Shown in pieces: positions 49,401 through 61,331 of a stretch of 64,000 nt of DNA. Under the pieces are notes generated by a model that was given only the letters and a program-made list of their open reading frames with translations, had not been told where the DNA came from and did no database searches. The stretch is from contig CAVPPH010000003.1 of assembly GCA_963707275.1 (NCBI GenBank), forward strand, positions 310,001 through 374,000, read 5' to 3'. The DNA is from JACKBK01 sp963707275 (GTDB taxonomy: Bacteria > Chloroflexota > Anaerolineae > JAAEKA01). Made by a program: the position numbers and the translations under genes. The stretch's first letter is position 1; each line of letters starts with the position of its first letter.

Positions 49401-52400
49401 GCCGTCCGGCGCCGTGGTCGTCGTCGCCACCAGGGTTGTCATCAGCACCGCCGTAACGCCGTCATCGTGGTCGTCGGTACAGCTTGACCGTCACGCCGCC
49501 CAGCCCGGCTCGCCCGGATCCTGCACGCCGTCGCCGTTGGCGTCGATCCAGACACGGTCGCCGATGGCGCCGGTGGCACTGGCCGGCGGGTTCGTGCTGT
49601 CGCTCGGCGGCACCCAGTTGTAGCCGAAGTCCGCCGTCAGGTGCTCTTCACCCGCAGCCAACACCACCGTCGGTCGTGTTGTTCGGGCTGGTCGTGCCCG
49701 TGTCCTCGTCGTAGGTCGGGATCAGCCCCGCCGTCGGCGTCACGCGTGATCGTGTAGCCGCTGCGTTGCTCGGCGGCAGGTCGTCGAACATGTAGCCACC
49801 GTTCAGCATCGGTGTATGTCGTCAGACTCACCGCGGTTGCCGTTGATGTCGTTGCCTAGTCAACGTCACCACCACGTTCGGGATGCCCGCCTCGCCGGCG
49901 TCCTGCACACCGTTGCCGTTCTCGTCCAGCCAGACCCGGTCGCCGATGCTCGGGCCACGGCTTGACTTCAAAGTCCTTGTCGACCTTGTTCTCACCCACG
50001 GCCAGCAGGGTTACGGTGATGTAGTTCGGATTGCTGCCGTCGGCGTCGGCCAGGCTGTTGTAGCCGGGAGGAGCACACCGTGCTGATCGCGTAGGTTCCC
50101 GGCAGCAGGTTCGGGAAGGCTGTAGTTGCCGCTGCCGTCGGTGGTCGTCGGTGGTCACCACGTCATCGGGTGTGCCCAGGATGCCGTCGGGGCCGGCGAA
50201 GGTCAGGAAGACCATGCACGCCGGAGAGCGGAATGTCGCCGCCGTCACACAGGCCGTTGCCGTTGCCGTCGCAGACCGTGCCGGCGATGCTGCCGAGCTG
50301 CTGCTGGTAGCCGAAGTTCTGGTTGGTCACCGGAGCGCCGTTGACCACGATGGGACTCTGGTCGTCACAGCCGACGCTGGGGCAGGTCGCGTTGGGGTCG
50401 CCGGTCTGGACATAGGCGTCGTCGGGCAGCGTGTCCGGATCGACCACGATGGTGTAGGAGCCGTTGGGAACACCGGGGAAGGTGTAGTCACCGGTCCCGT
50501 TGGTCGTGGTGCAGGCGATGATGTTGTCGTTGGTGTCCTTCAGACAGACCGACACGCCGGGGATGCCCACCTCGCCGCCGTTCTGCGACGCCGTTGCCGT
50601 CCGTGTCATCCCAGACGCGTGCCGCTGACGGGGAAGCTGGTGGGCGGAGGCTGTGTAGCCGAAGTCCACGTTGGCTGATGGTCGCGCCGGCCGTCAGGGT
50701 GGTCGCGATCTGGTTGTCACAGAGGCCGCCCGGCAAGGCGGCGCACGGCGTACCTGGATCGCCCTCGCCGGTCGCGATGTAGCCGCTCGGCAGGGTCGTC
50801 GTGTTCACCTTGACCACATACAGTTCGGCTGCCGGTGGTGTTCGGCAGACCGACGAACTGGTAGGCGCCGGTGGGACGGTCAGCGTCGTGGCAACCAGGG
50901 TCTGGTCGCCGGTGGTGCCAGGATCGCCGTCGGCGTCCAGGTAGAGCTGGACGGTGACGCCGCCGATGCCCGGCTCGCCCACGTCTGTGCGAACCATCGC
51001 CGTTGATGTCGTTCCAGACGAAGTCGCCGATCTTGCCGGCGTTGTCGCGACCGAAGTCGATGCCGCCGACCTCAACACCTGCGGGAACGGTCAGCGACAC
51101 GCTGGTGGGCGTGGTCAGATCGCTCAGCTCCGGCGGGATGGCAGGATCGTTGGGGTCGTAGCTGACCGTGTAGTTGCCCGGCGGCACGATGAAGTCGTAC
51201 TCGCCGTTGGGTCGGTGGTCGTGGTCAGACTCACCGGGTTGCCGCCGATGTCGGTGCCGATCAGCGTGACCGTCACGCCAGGCAGATGCCCGGCTCGCCC
51301 GACTCCAGCACGCCGTTGTGGTTGACGTCGTGGAAGACCGTGCCGGCCATCTCTGCGCCTTCGATGAAGCCGAAGTCAGCCAGCGTGTAGTTCTGGCCGG
51401 CGGCCAGATTCACGCCGTGCTCGGAGCCGGTGGTGGCTACCATGCGGCCGGGGTCGCCGGCGTTGGGGCTGGAAGGCGGCGCAAGCACGGTCTGCTCCTC
51501 CGCCTTGACCACGTAGTTGCCGGGCGCCAGATTGTTGAAGGAGTAGAACCCGGAGCTATCGACGATGGTAACCGCCAGGATCGGCTCGCCGGGATCGACC
51601 TGGCCGTTGTTGTTGGTGTCCTGATACAGGTCGATGACCGCGTCGGTGGTGACCGGCGGCTCGCCGCCGTCCGGGACGCCGTTGCCGTTGGTGTCGTACC
51701 AGAGGTAGTCGCCGATGCTGCCGGTGGGCAGCGGCGTGATCACCTCGTTGCTGGGCGTCAGCGGGATCACCGGCGGTGTCGTCGTGATCTGGAAGTCGCC
51801 CGGCAGACAGGCCAGCGACTCGTAGTCGTTGTGGGCCACGGGCAGCGGGACAACCTCAGTGACCTCGCCGTTGGCCGGATCGATCTCCCAGAAGCGGTTG
51901 CTCGGTACTGGTTGGCGGCGCGCTGCCCGTGGTGCCGTACAGGTAGACACCGTCGCCGGCGTTGAGGAAGCTCAGGCCCTCCATGTCGTTGACGCTGGTG
52001 GCGGTGGCGGTGTTGGTCAGGCGACCAACGTCTGGTCACCGCGCCGGTGGTCTTGTTGATGGTGACCAGACGATCCAGGTCGCCGACACCGACGACGTCG
52101 AGTCGTTGGCGATGCCGTAGAGCAGCGCCGGTGGTCGGGTGGAAGGAGATGTCGTCTACATTGTACAGCGCCGTGGCTCAGTGTGTTGGTTGCAATGACG
52201 ATGTAGTCAACGCCAGCGCCGAAGGCGTTCTGAACAGCCTTGCCGGTGATCGCATCGATCTGGATCAGCAGGTCCAGCAGCGTGTTGCCGTTGGTGCCAT
52301 CCTCACGGCGATTGACGCCATACAGGATGCCGTTGCCGGATCGAAGGAGATGCCGTCCACATCGGCCAGTCGAGTGATGTTGCCCAGCGGGCCGCGCATC

Positions 52401-55400
52401 GGCGCGCCTACGCTGGCGATAGTATTGGGCAAGCGCGTGAAGACAGCCGATGCCGGGTCGCTCAACACGGCATTGAAGGTTCCCAGTTGGTTGCCGTTCG
52501 CGCCGTAGAGCTTGGTGCCGGCCAGATTCCAGGCCATGCCTTCCAGGGCTGTCGTCCCGGTGTGCGCCGATGTCTGGTGGCAGCGCCAGTCGATGGCAGC
52601 GACGCTGTACAGGTGATCCGTTGCCTCGTCGCTCGCCACGTAGCAGAGGTTGGGCGTGAGCTGGGTGTAGGTTTGCTTGCCGCCGGACTGGATGTTGCCG
52701 ACATTTTCGATCTGCGCCAGGACCGTCGGAGTATCGACCGTCACCTGGAACTGCGAGGATCGGGCTGACGATCACTGTGTTGGTGGTGGCGGCTGCAAAG
52801 GTGGTCGAGCCGCTGTTGCCGCTGGCAGTGGCGCTGAACTTGACGCTGCCCGGCGTTGCGCCGGCCGTCGTCGTGCAGGTCCACTCGTAGATCACCGGAT
52901 CGGTGGCGAAGCTGGCGGCAGCGATGTTGTTGTCGGCGCTGATCAGCGTCGGGCTGCCGCAGGTGGCGCCGGCGCCGTTGGTCCCGCTGGCGGTGATGGT
53001 TCCGGGCGTCACGCCGGTGACGGCGTTCTCCGCCCGCAGCGTGATGCGCACCTTGACCGACGTCCCGCCGGTGACCAGCGTGCCCTTGGCGCTCATGTTG
53101 TTGCTGCGCGTGCCGCCGGCGCTGGGCGCCTGGTAGCGCACCCGCAGGAAGGGTTCCTTGCCCGCAACCTCGCTGCTGTCGTATTTGGCCTCGCTGTTGC
53201 TGCCGGAGACCGGGATCAGAATCAGGCCCTGGTTGGCGAAACTGCCGTTGAACCAGCCCTGGGCCAGCGAGGTTACGTCGGTGTTGACGTAGCCGACGGC
53301 GTTGGGCGCTGAAGCTGCCGTAGACCGTCGCGGCCGTGTCGCCGCCCGGGGTCGTCCAGGGCGTGCCGGTCAGGCGGTTGTTCCAGGTGACCTGGGCCTC
53401 GTTCCAGGCGCGGTCAGCCGACGGACGTTCAGCGTGTGAGCGGCCGTCTGCTTGACGTTGATGTAGAAGTGAGCGTCGTCCACCACCGCACCGGCCGGGA
53501 TGCTGGATAGGTCGAACTGCACCAATGTGCGCTTACGCTTGGCGGTGTCGCTGTCGTACTTGGTCCTCAACTCGGTGCCGTTGTTGTTGGAAGTCGGACG
53601 TTGTCGGCATCGATGTAAGGCGTCCTGCGTGGCGATCAGATCGGTCGTCACGAAGGGTGACTGGTAGGTGATCTCCAGGTAGGGTTCCTTGCCGGCGACT
53701 GTGCTGCTGTTGTACTTGGCTTCGCTGTTAGACGCCAGGGGTTCCCGGAACCAGGATCATGCCGTTGTTGGTCACCGTGCCGCCATACCAGGCCTGGACC
53801 AGTGACAGGACGGTGGTGGTGTAGTAGACGTTACCGGACCCGTTGGGAACGAAGCTCCCATAGGCCGTGCGCGGAGAAGTCGCCGCCGGCCGTCGTCCAG
53901 GGCGTGCCGGTCAGCCGGTTGTTCCAGGTGGCCTGCGATTCGTTCCAGGCATTGGTCAGCGCCCGAATGTTGACCGTGTGGTTGGCCGTGCTGCTTCACA
54001 CTGATGTTGAAGTTGGCCGCGGTGATGGTTGCGCCGGCAGGCAGGGTTGACAGGTCGAACTGCAACAGGCCGCGCGTGATCTTGGCGGGGTCGGTGTCGT
54101 ATCTTGGTACGGATCTCGCTGTCGTTCTTGACCGTGTTCGGGTTGGCAGCCTGGATCCAGTTGTCCTGCTGCGGGTAGATCTTGACGGTCTCCGAACAGC
54201 CGCCGAAGCGTGGGAACAGAGTAGTAGACAACCAGGGTTGGCCGCTGGCCGGCATCGCCGGTGCGGGAGTCGAACTTGACCACAGTGCCGGTATCGCTGC
54301 CGGTCGCGATCAGCGCCAGGCCATAGTTGCTGGCCGGCGTGGCCACCCAATCCAGTACGCACTGGACACGTCTACCGAGTAGGTCGTGTTGTTGGATGCA
54401 GGCGAGATGGTTCCCAGGACTGCGGCAGCATAGTCGCTGGTTCCGAAGTTGCCGCCGGCGCTCAGCCAGTCGTCGGTGCAGTTGGGGCCTTGCCAGGCCG
54501 CTCCGGTGGTGCAGGTGTTGTTGGAGGTACCCTCGGTCCACGGTCCCTTGAGGAGCTTGTGGACGGACACCGTGCGGTTGGCGTTCTGGCCGCCGTCGAC
54601 CGTCAATCGCAACTCGGCCCGGTCGAATACCGCGCCGGCCGGCAGGGTCGGCAAGCGTGAACTGCACCAGGCCATCGTAGACCTTGTCGGAGTCGATCTT
54701 CGATGACGGCTTGTCACCGCCGTAGTTGGCATTCACGTCGCCGGAATTCGAGATAGCGTGTCCTTGCTGGCGACGGCAGTCGCCGGTCGTTGCCAGGACA
54801 GTAGAACGAGCCGACGTTGTTGCCCGGAATGGCAGCCAGGTTGCTGCCCAGGTTCCACTGCACCGTGTTGGCGGCGAAGCGTTCCGCCGGCGTTGACGCT
54901 GGCCGCGACATAGGTGCTGCCGGCCGGGATCGGATCCGCTGACCACCACGTCGGTCAGCAGCTCGGAGCCGGGGTAGGTGGGATAGAGCTTGTAGGTCAG
55001 CATATCGTTGGCGTTGGCGGGACCTGTCGGCACGACTTCCTTGCGCAGCGTCTGCACGAAGGGGAAGTCGGCGTCCAGATAGGTGGTTCCCGGCGTCGTG
55101 ATCTTGACCGGGAGCAAGTCCTGGGTCGGCGCATAGCCGCCGGGCACGTCGGGGTCGGTCTGCACCACGTCCACGATGTAGCTGCCGGGCGCCAGACCGG
55201 CGAAGGTGTAGTTGCCGCTGCCGTTTGTCACCTGCGTGTCAAGCAGTGGTTCACCCGGATCCAGCAGGCCGTTGCCGTTGGTGTCGCGGTAGAGGCGCAC
55301 TTCCACACCGGCAGTCGGCGTGTCGCGCCGGTGCAAAGACCGTCGTTGTTGTCGTCAATGCAGACCGTGTCGCCGATGGAGCTGGGCGTCACCTCGTAGA

Positions 55401-58180
55401 AGCCAAAGTCGGCCTCGTCGAAGTTGCCCGACAGGTTGGGAACCGGGATCAGCAGGGAGGTGGAGGCGCCGTACGGGTTGGTGAAGTAGGCGTCCACGGC
55501 CGGGTCGTTGGCGTACACCTTCACCAGATAGTCGAGGTCCTCGGCCAGGCCGGTGAAGCTGTAGTTGCCGCCGCCGGTGGTGGTCTGCGTACCGACCAGG
55601 TAGTCGTCGGGGTCGATGACGCCGTTGCCGTTGGTGTCCTCGTACAGGTAGACGGTGGCGCCGTCGATGCCCACGTCACCGGCGTCGAACACGCCGTTGT
55701 TGTTCTTGTCGTCGAAGACCTTGTCGCCGATGATGCCAGCGCCGCCCGGCTGGAAGCCGAAGTCCTGGTCGCAGGTTCTGGCTGGTGTCGGTGGGCAGGG
55801 TCACGGTCGCATAGCCGTTGGCGCCGCCGTCGGGGTCAGCCGTAACGGTGTAGCCGGAGGGATAGACCGTCTCGACGCAGTAGGTTCCGGCCGTCAGGCC
55901 CTCGAACAGATAGTTGCCGTTGGCATTGGTCGTTTCCGTCTGGATCATCGTTCCGCTGGGCGGACTGGTGCATGCGCCAGCGTAGAGGTTGACCACGGTA
56001 CCGGGCAGGCCCTCGTCGGTGGGATCCTGGACGCCGTTGCCGTTCCAGTCGCGGAAGAGGGTGTCGCCGATCGCGCCGCCGCCGACATTCATACAGGCCA
56101 GCGAGCCGGTCGTCAGCGGCACGCCGTTGTTGATCACGCTGTAGGTGTTGCAGTACTCGCCGGCGACAACGTTGGCGCCGATCTGGGCAGTGAACTTGAT
56201 GAGCAAGCTTCTGTCCGGGATTGATGCCCGCCGGAACGGTGAAGATCGGATTGTTCGGATTGCTGCTGTTGACAGTGGTGGTGGCGGTGACGTTGGCGCC
56301 GTTGACCATCACGCTGTCTTTGCTGAGATAGGTGAACCCGGTCGCCAGCATTTCGTCGATCACAAGTCGGGCTGCTGGAAGGACCGGTGCCGATGTTCTT
56401 GACCAGAACCGTGTACTGCACCGTGCCGCCAGGCGCGACGCTGATGGGCAAGACGCTCTTGGTTGGCACCAGATAGGGAACGGCGCCGCCCACGGTCGTG
56501 TCGCAGGTGCTGGTCGCGCCCTGGTCGGACGTCACATCCAGACAGTTGTCGAGATAGCCCGTGCCGGTCGCTTTGACGGTCAGCGTCGCTTCGAACTTCT
56601 GGTTGGGCTGCAAGCGGTGCCGATGTTCCAGATCAGGGGGTTGGGGCCGCTGTTCTGCGGCGGGATGGCGCTGATGAAGGTCAGACCGGAGCCCAGGGTG
56701 TCCCTGACCACCACGTTGGTCTGAGGTGGTGTGTGCCCAGGTTGTAGACCTTGACCTTGTAGGAGAAGATGTCTACCACTTGCACGAACTCGACGGTGGC
56801 CGGCTTGCCTGCCGCCAGACAGCCGTTCCAGGTCACCGTCGAGGGCTCGTAGTAGCGCCACAGGTGGTCCTTGCCGTTGTCGGTGCCGCCGGCGTCGCCG
56901 CCGAAGGTGTCAGCGTGGAAGACGGGGCAGCCATCGGCGTTGAGGAAGCTGCCGTTGGCGCTGGTCGACCTTGATCTTGACCCAGACATACTCGGGCCGC
57001 AGCGTCGGTCAACTGACCGACTGCCCAGCGAATGGCCTTGGGGCTGGTGGTGTCGGTCTGCGACACGGTCGGGGGCAGGTCGGCGGTCTTGAGATCCACC
57101 ACACCGACAGTGCTGCCATCGATGTTGGCAAAGCCCAGGGTCGTGGACTGTCAGGCCGGGCTGGTCGTAGGAGATACGGCTGCCGGGGTACTTGATGCGC
57201 TGCCAGGGTCCCATGGTGTCCATGGCAGCCTTCATGTCAGCAGCCGTCCTTGGCGCTGGCGCCGCCACTCGTCCCAGTCGAAGAACCAGGCGTAACCGCT
57301 CTGCGGGCCGGCCACGCCGCTGGCGAAGCCCCAGGGAGCGTTGCCGCGACCGTCGCCATAGTCGACGATGGGAGTGGAAGTTCCGCCGGTTCCGGTGTAG
57401 GTGGTGCCCTTGACGCCCCAGGCGTACATCTGCTCGGCATCCCACTTGTTGCAGGGCACGAAGGTGTCGCCACTGTTGTTGGTGATGGTCTTGGCGCCGC
57501 CCAGGGGGAAGGTGCCCACCAGACCGCAGCGATCTGCCTCGGTCGGATTGGCCGGGTTGCTGAAGCGCTGCCAGGAGCCGAAGGACGTGTCAGGATCGGT
57601 GGAATAGAAAATACCGGTGTCGCCATAGACGCCGGCAATGGTGCCGCGGTGCAGCCCGGAAGCAGGCACCACCGGGTCCGACGTCACACCGTTGATGTTG
57701 GGACCGACTGGGGCCATGCCAATCAACTGAGAGGTGATCTTCGCGCCGATGGGACCGTCGCCAATCGCGATGGGTGACTGGCCCTTCATGGCCGCTGGGA
57801 CGAATCCACCCGTGCCGATCAGGAATCACATAGGCGGCGTCGGTCACGGTGACGCCGTTGGGCACGTAGAAGTCGACGTGGCCGCCGACGCCGGTGGTGG
57901 TGCCGTCGCGCGGCACGACCTTGATCACCAGGCCGATTACGTCGTTCGCCTGCAAAATAGGATCACCAGGCGTCCAGGGTCCGGCGAGACGAGTGTCCAG
58001 CAGAGCCTGCGATGGCTGGTCCAGAAACATGTAGACCATTTTGGTCTGTAGGTTGTGGGCCGAGGCGGCCGGTGTCTCTACGCCCGGCAATGCCTGCGGG
58101 AACAGGCCGATGACGACTGCAATAAGGACTGCAATCGTCAGCGTCAACTGGCGACGACGTGCGCTTCTACGATTTATTAT
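43487..58180 (-). CDS. Giant SdrD-B-repeat surface protein, about 4,900 aa if intact; frame interrupted many times
   Basis: Secreted adhesin-like protein. From the N-terminus: a signal peptide (NRRSARRRQLTLTIAVLIAV), a unique domain (to about 57230), DUF11-type repeats (VKVYNLGTH; LVKNIGTGPS, 56.4-56.8 kb), SdrD-B/Cna-B modules (55-56.1 kb), DNRLRE modules (53.4-54.8 kb; QQDNWIQAANPNTVKNDSE), a beta-propeller-like stretch (52-53 kb) and a long SdrD-B array (43.9-51.9 kb; consensus IGDxVWxDxNGDGxQDxGEPG, with calcium-type Asp/Asn). It ends ENRYDNNSDAEKLDYFIN with no LPxTG or dockerin. Dozens of single-base indels break the frame, most densely at 44.4-50 kb. The start is unclear: RBS AGGAGG precedes ATA at 58180; TTG 58210 lies before the RBS. 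Confidence 0.7.
43930..45400 (-). repeat. SdrD-B higher-order repeat unit A, copy 1
   Basis: Nearly the same DNA recurs about 3.76 kb downstream at 47.69-49.16 kb; for example the GCATCATTGCTGCCCTGGTA block at 44004 matches GCATCGTCGCCGCCCTGGTT at 47758. Confidence 0.75.
46880..47690 (-). repeat. SdrD-B higher-order repeat unit B, copy 1
   Basis: Matches 49.16-49.96 kb with an offset of about 2.28 kb, including GGCTGGTAGCCGAAGTC and GTGCTCCTCGCCCGCCGCCA-like blocks. Confidence 0.7.
47690..49160 (-). repeat. SdrD-B higher-order repeat unit A, copy 2
   Basis: Duplicate of 43.93-45.40 kb; the order of domain DNA is A, X, B, A, B along the window. Confidence 0.75.
49160..49960 (-). repeat. SdrD-B higher-order repeat unit B, copy 2
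   Basis: Duplicate of 46.88-47.69 kb, directly after unit A copy 2. Confidence 0.7.
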
Positions 58181-58600
58181 ATTGATCCTCCTGGGCTGAT
58201 CGAAAACCAACTATCGACAATGGATGGTCTTGTAATAGGTGCAGGCAATTGCCATCGCCTGCCTGTAAAATCGGCGGTACGGGCTCTCTTCATCTTGTGT
58301 TTTTTCTGCATTCTTTCTGAGTTACAAATACTAAGGACGCGTCTTCTGTCAATCAGTTGCTGATTTGGCCAGTCTCCTGACCGAGGCAACACAGGGAAGT
58401 TGTTGATTGACGCGTCAACATGCCATTCAGGCTGCGCAGAATGGGCTGTCTGCCCCGTCGGTGAGGCAACGGCAACCCATTTCAAAGAGCCGCAAAGAAA
58501 GGTAATGTTGTCGTTAGAGTGGAGCGCAGTCGAAGAATCTGGCAGCCAACGGCCTCACCTTCGGCGTCCCTGACTTCGGCACTCAATGCTCAAGTCGCGC

Positions 58601-58644
58601 AAAAAACTTTAGCGACCAGCGAACGGATCCACTGATCGCTGGTC
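58601..58644 (-). terminator. Intrinsic terminator of GEVED copy 3
   Basis: On the minus strand GACCAGCGA (58636-58644 complement) pairs with TCGCTGGTC (58614-58622 complement) and is followed by CTAAAG and a run of six T (58601-58606). Confidence 0.65.
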
Positions 58645-58822
58645 TGAGCTTTTCAAACAACTTGTTATCAGGCGCAGGCCACCGCACGACCGGGGGAAAT
58701 CGCAAAAATACTCGATGCCTTTGAGTTAGCGTGGTGGTAAATGGATTGAACCGAAATTCTCTAGATTGGTAACAGAATGATAGCACGATACTAGAGAAAT
58801 AGCCACCAATCAACGATTAAAC

Positions 58823-58860
58823 TTTCATTACAGTGCACCTGATTATGCACTGTAATGAAA
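58823..58860. repeat. Perfect 15-bp inverted repeat in the 58.2-59.0 kb gap
   Basis: TTTCATTACAGTGCA and TGCACTGTAATGAAA flank 8 nt. The surrounding 58211-58999 stretch is more AT-rich than the rest and contains no convincing gene. Confidence 0.6.
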
Positions 58861-58999
58861 ACTACCCGTAGATACTAAAACAGTTGACGTTGGTCTACGG
58901 AAAAGGTTATGCCTTCACATGCAGACTTCCAATTTCTGCTAACTTTTGATGCTGATGACCTCTTCAGTCGACGTGCGTGACATCTAAGGTTGCCGCCGC

Positions 59000-60273
59000 C
59001 TAGCAACCCAACAACCAACGATCGGCCACAAACTGGATGTCCGACACGTCCACAAGACCGCTCTGGTTGAAGTCGTAGGCCGGCACGTTGGTGTTAAAAG
59101 CGCCAGACACCAGTTGCACATCGATGATATCGACCTCTCCGCTGGCGTTGACATCAGCGACGCAGAGTTGGCCGATCTGGATCTGGTCGTCCTCAACCTC
59201 GCCAAATGAGGCCAGTCCGGTTGGACCAGTGACGGATGGACCAATCCTGAAGCGGGCGAAGGTCGGCCGGTCTGTGACTGCGTTTGCCGGGACGGCGACG
59301 CTGAGATTCACGGTGCCGGATGTAAGAACCGTCTGGTTAGTGACGATCCGTTCACCCGCTTCGAAGGCTCCGTTGCCATTCCAGTCGATCCAGGCGTTCA
59401 ACCGCGGGTCCGACGACTGAAAGCCATCGTCCGCAATGGTCACGACTACCGGGATCACGGCGCTCTCGCCCGGCACCAGGGCCGGGAAGATCACACCATT
59501 TTCGTCGTCACCGTTGAGCCCGCCCGTCTGGTTGTTGTCATCACCCATTGCATTGACAGATCCCTGGTACACAGTTTCGGGATCCGACGAATGCACCCAG
59601 GAAAATGAACTTATTATACGTGTTGTTCGCAAGGTCTTTGGTGACGTCGACAACATGCGACACCGAGCCATAAGTGATGGGTGCATCCCCGTAGTTGAAC
59701 GCCTCTACATAGGTGTACGCGCTGACTGAGTTATCGTCGGTCGGCTGGGGTTGGTAGAGCCGGAGGCCGCAGGTTAGCATTGAAACCATTCGAAACAGTC
59801 GGGCTCGCGCCAAGAAACTGTTCTGTGTCACTTGTAGGCGATGGTGATGGTCTCACTGGCTGTTGCCGGGATGTCGCAATCTGTTGTGTAGTAGGTTTGA
59901 TGGCCGGATCGTATGCGATGAGACCATGCGGTCCGGCGCCTCCGACGCGTCGAGCGGATTGACGGCATTCGGGACGCCTTTACTAACGTAATGACCATTG
60001 TCATTTGATCGCCCTGGACCACGGTAATGTCATCACTTCCTGCGTTCCCTACATCGAACCTCGCGAATCCGTGCCGTTGAATTCCACAGGCAACAAGGTG
60101 CTGCCCGTCCCGTTGATTGTTTGGTCTACAATCCCCTGACTAAGATAGGGATTATAGCTTGGCCCCTGCGCCTACCCCTGCAGCTGCCAGTGGCAGGATC
60201 GCCAGCACCAGGCAGCACGTGATCACGGTCGCCGCTTTCACGCGCTGGAATGGTCTGTAATTATACTATTCAT
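59000..60273 (-). CDS. GEVED-domain protein with C-terminal dockerin, copy 3; 5' half with many indels
   Basis: About 420 aa if intact. The 3' two-thirds reads well: GGLNGDDENGVIF, WIDWNGNGAFEAGERI, PTFARFRIGPSVTGPTG. Unlike copies 1 and 2 it ends in a dockerin type I pair (DVNASGEVDIIDVQLVSGA and YDFNQSGLVDVSDIQFVADR), EF-hand-like repeats that in cellulosome-type systems bind cohesins. The first 600 bp has at least six indels relative to copy 2 (for example near 60256, 60065, 59950, 59825, 59590), so it is either a decaying copy or badly sequenced. ATG 60273 sits in the same context as the other copies. Confidence 0.7.
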
Positions 60274-60559
60274 GTGTATTACCTCGAGCAGATTTTGATT
60301 ATCGACATTCAGCACTGACTAAAACCTGACTTCTCGTTTTGCCAGACAACGCTTCGGGCGCTTCTTCGCATTGCCCGCTATGAACTCCCATCAGATAGCA
60401 CAGCTTCCCATCAATAGATAGATACCCAAATCCACCCCATTATCTACCATAATAGATTCTAGCGCAAGTGTTTACAAGGATGCATCGGTGAACGGATGTA
60501 GCTGAACTGGAGAACCGTCTCCCGTCGGTTACCGGCAACCTGGAGAGTTTGATTGAAAG

Positions 60560-61331
60560 TCAACCGGTCGCCCTTGCCAGGCCGTAAATGCTCAATCCCC
60601 ACCCCAGGTTGAGGTTCCGCAAAACGACCACCTCCCAACCCAACACCTGTGTCAGCGCGCGGTTGAGTTGGCGAGGCACCGTCAATCCGGCCGTCGCCGG
60701 CAGCCATTGGCGACGCTGCGCCAGCCGTGCCATCACGGCTACCGGCAGCAACAGGCTGTTGGCATAGGTCAGGCGCACCGGCTCCAGCCCGCCGCGCACC
60801 AGCGTCGCGTCCAACGCGGACGCGATTGTAACGCCGCGCTGTGCCAAAAGCCCGATCGTGCGGCCCCAGCAGCCAGGGATAGGCGCTGACCCGTAACAGC
60901 AGCCAGCCGCCCGGCCGCAGAACGCGCCTGATCTCCGCCAGCGCCTGCGCCGGGTCGATCCTGGCCTGATCGAGCACATCCAGCGCCACGACCAGCCCGC
61001 AGCAAGCGTCCGGCAGTGGCAGGCGCTGGCCGTCGGCTGCGCCAACGTGCAATCCCGCTTGCTGGCCGGTCCGTCCCGCCGCGGCAACCAGCGCGGCCGG
61101 GTGCAGATCAACCGCCAGCACTTCGCGGTCAGGATAGCGCTGCGCCAGCTCCGCGGCAAACGCCCCGGCGCCACAACCGATCTCCGCGATCCAGCCAGGC
61201 GGGAGCGACACGCCATCCAGCAGCGCGTGGCTAACCCGTCGCATCCCTGCGGCCCACCAGTGCGTGTCCTCGACGGCAAAGAGGGTCGGCAGCAGCGCCG
61301 CGTCTTGCGGAGCGACACGAAGGCGAGTCAT
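60560..61331 (-). CDS. Class I SAM-dependent methyltransferase, one frameshift
   Basis: About 256 aa. The SAM-binding motif I is IAEIGCGAGAFAAELAQRYP near residue 50, then VLAVDLHPAALVAA and ADGQRLPLPDACCGLVVALD, with RPGGWLLLRVSAYPWL later; the C-terminus is hydrophobic. The frame breaks near 60850 (RAFGTARRYN / VTIASALDATLV). ATG 61331 overlaps the upstream GT39 stop as ATGA, implying an operon. The methyl acceptor is unknown; a polysaccharide or lipid-linked substrate is plausible given the neighbour. Confidence 0.8.

Noticed and set aside
44142..50678. Numerous plus-strand ORFs of 60-200 aa across the surface gene
   Set aside because: They are rich in Arg, Pro, Ser and Ala, mirror the minus-strand SdrD-B repeats, and have no ribosome sites; they are shadows.
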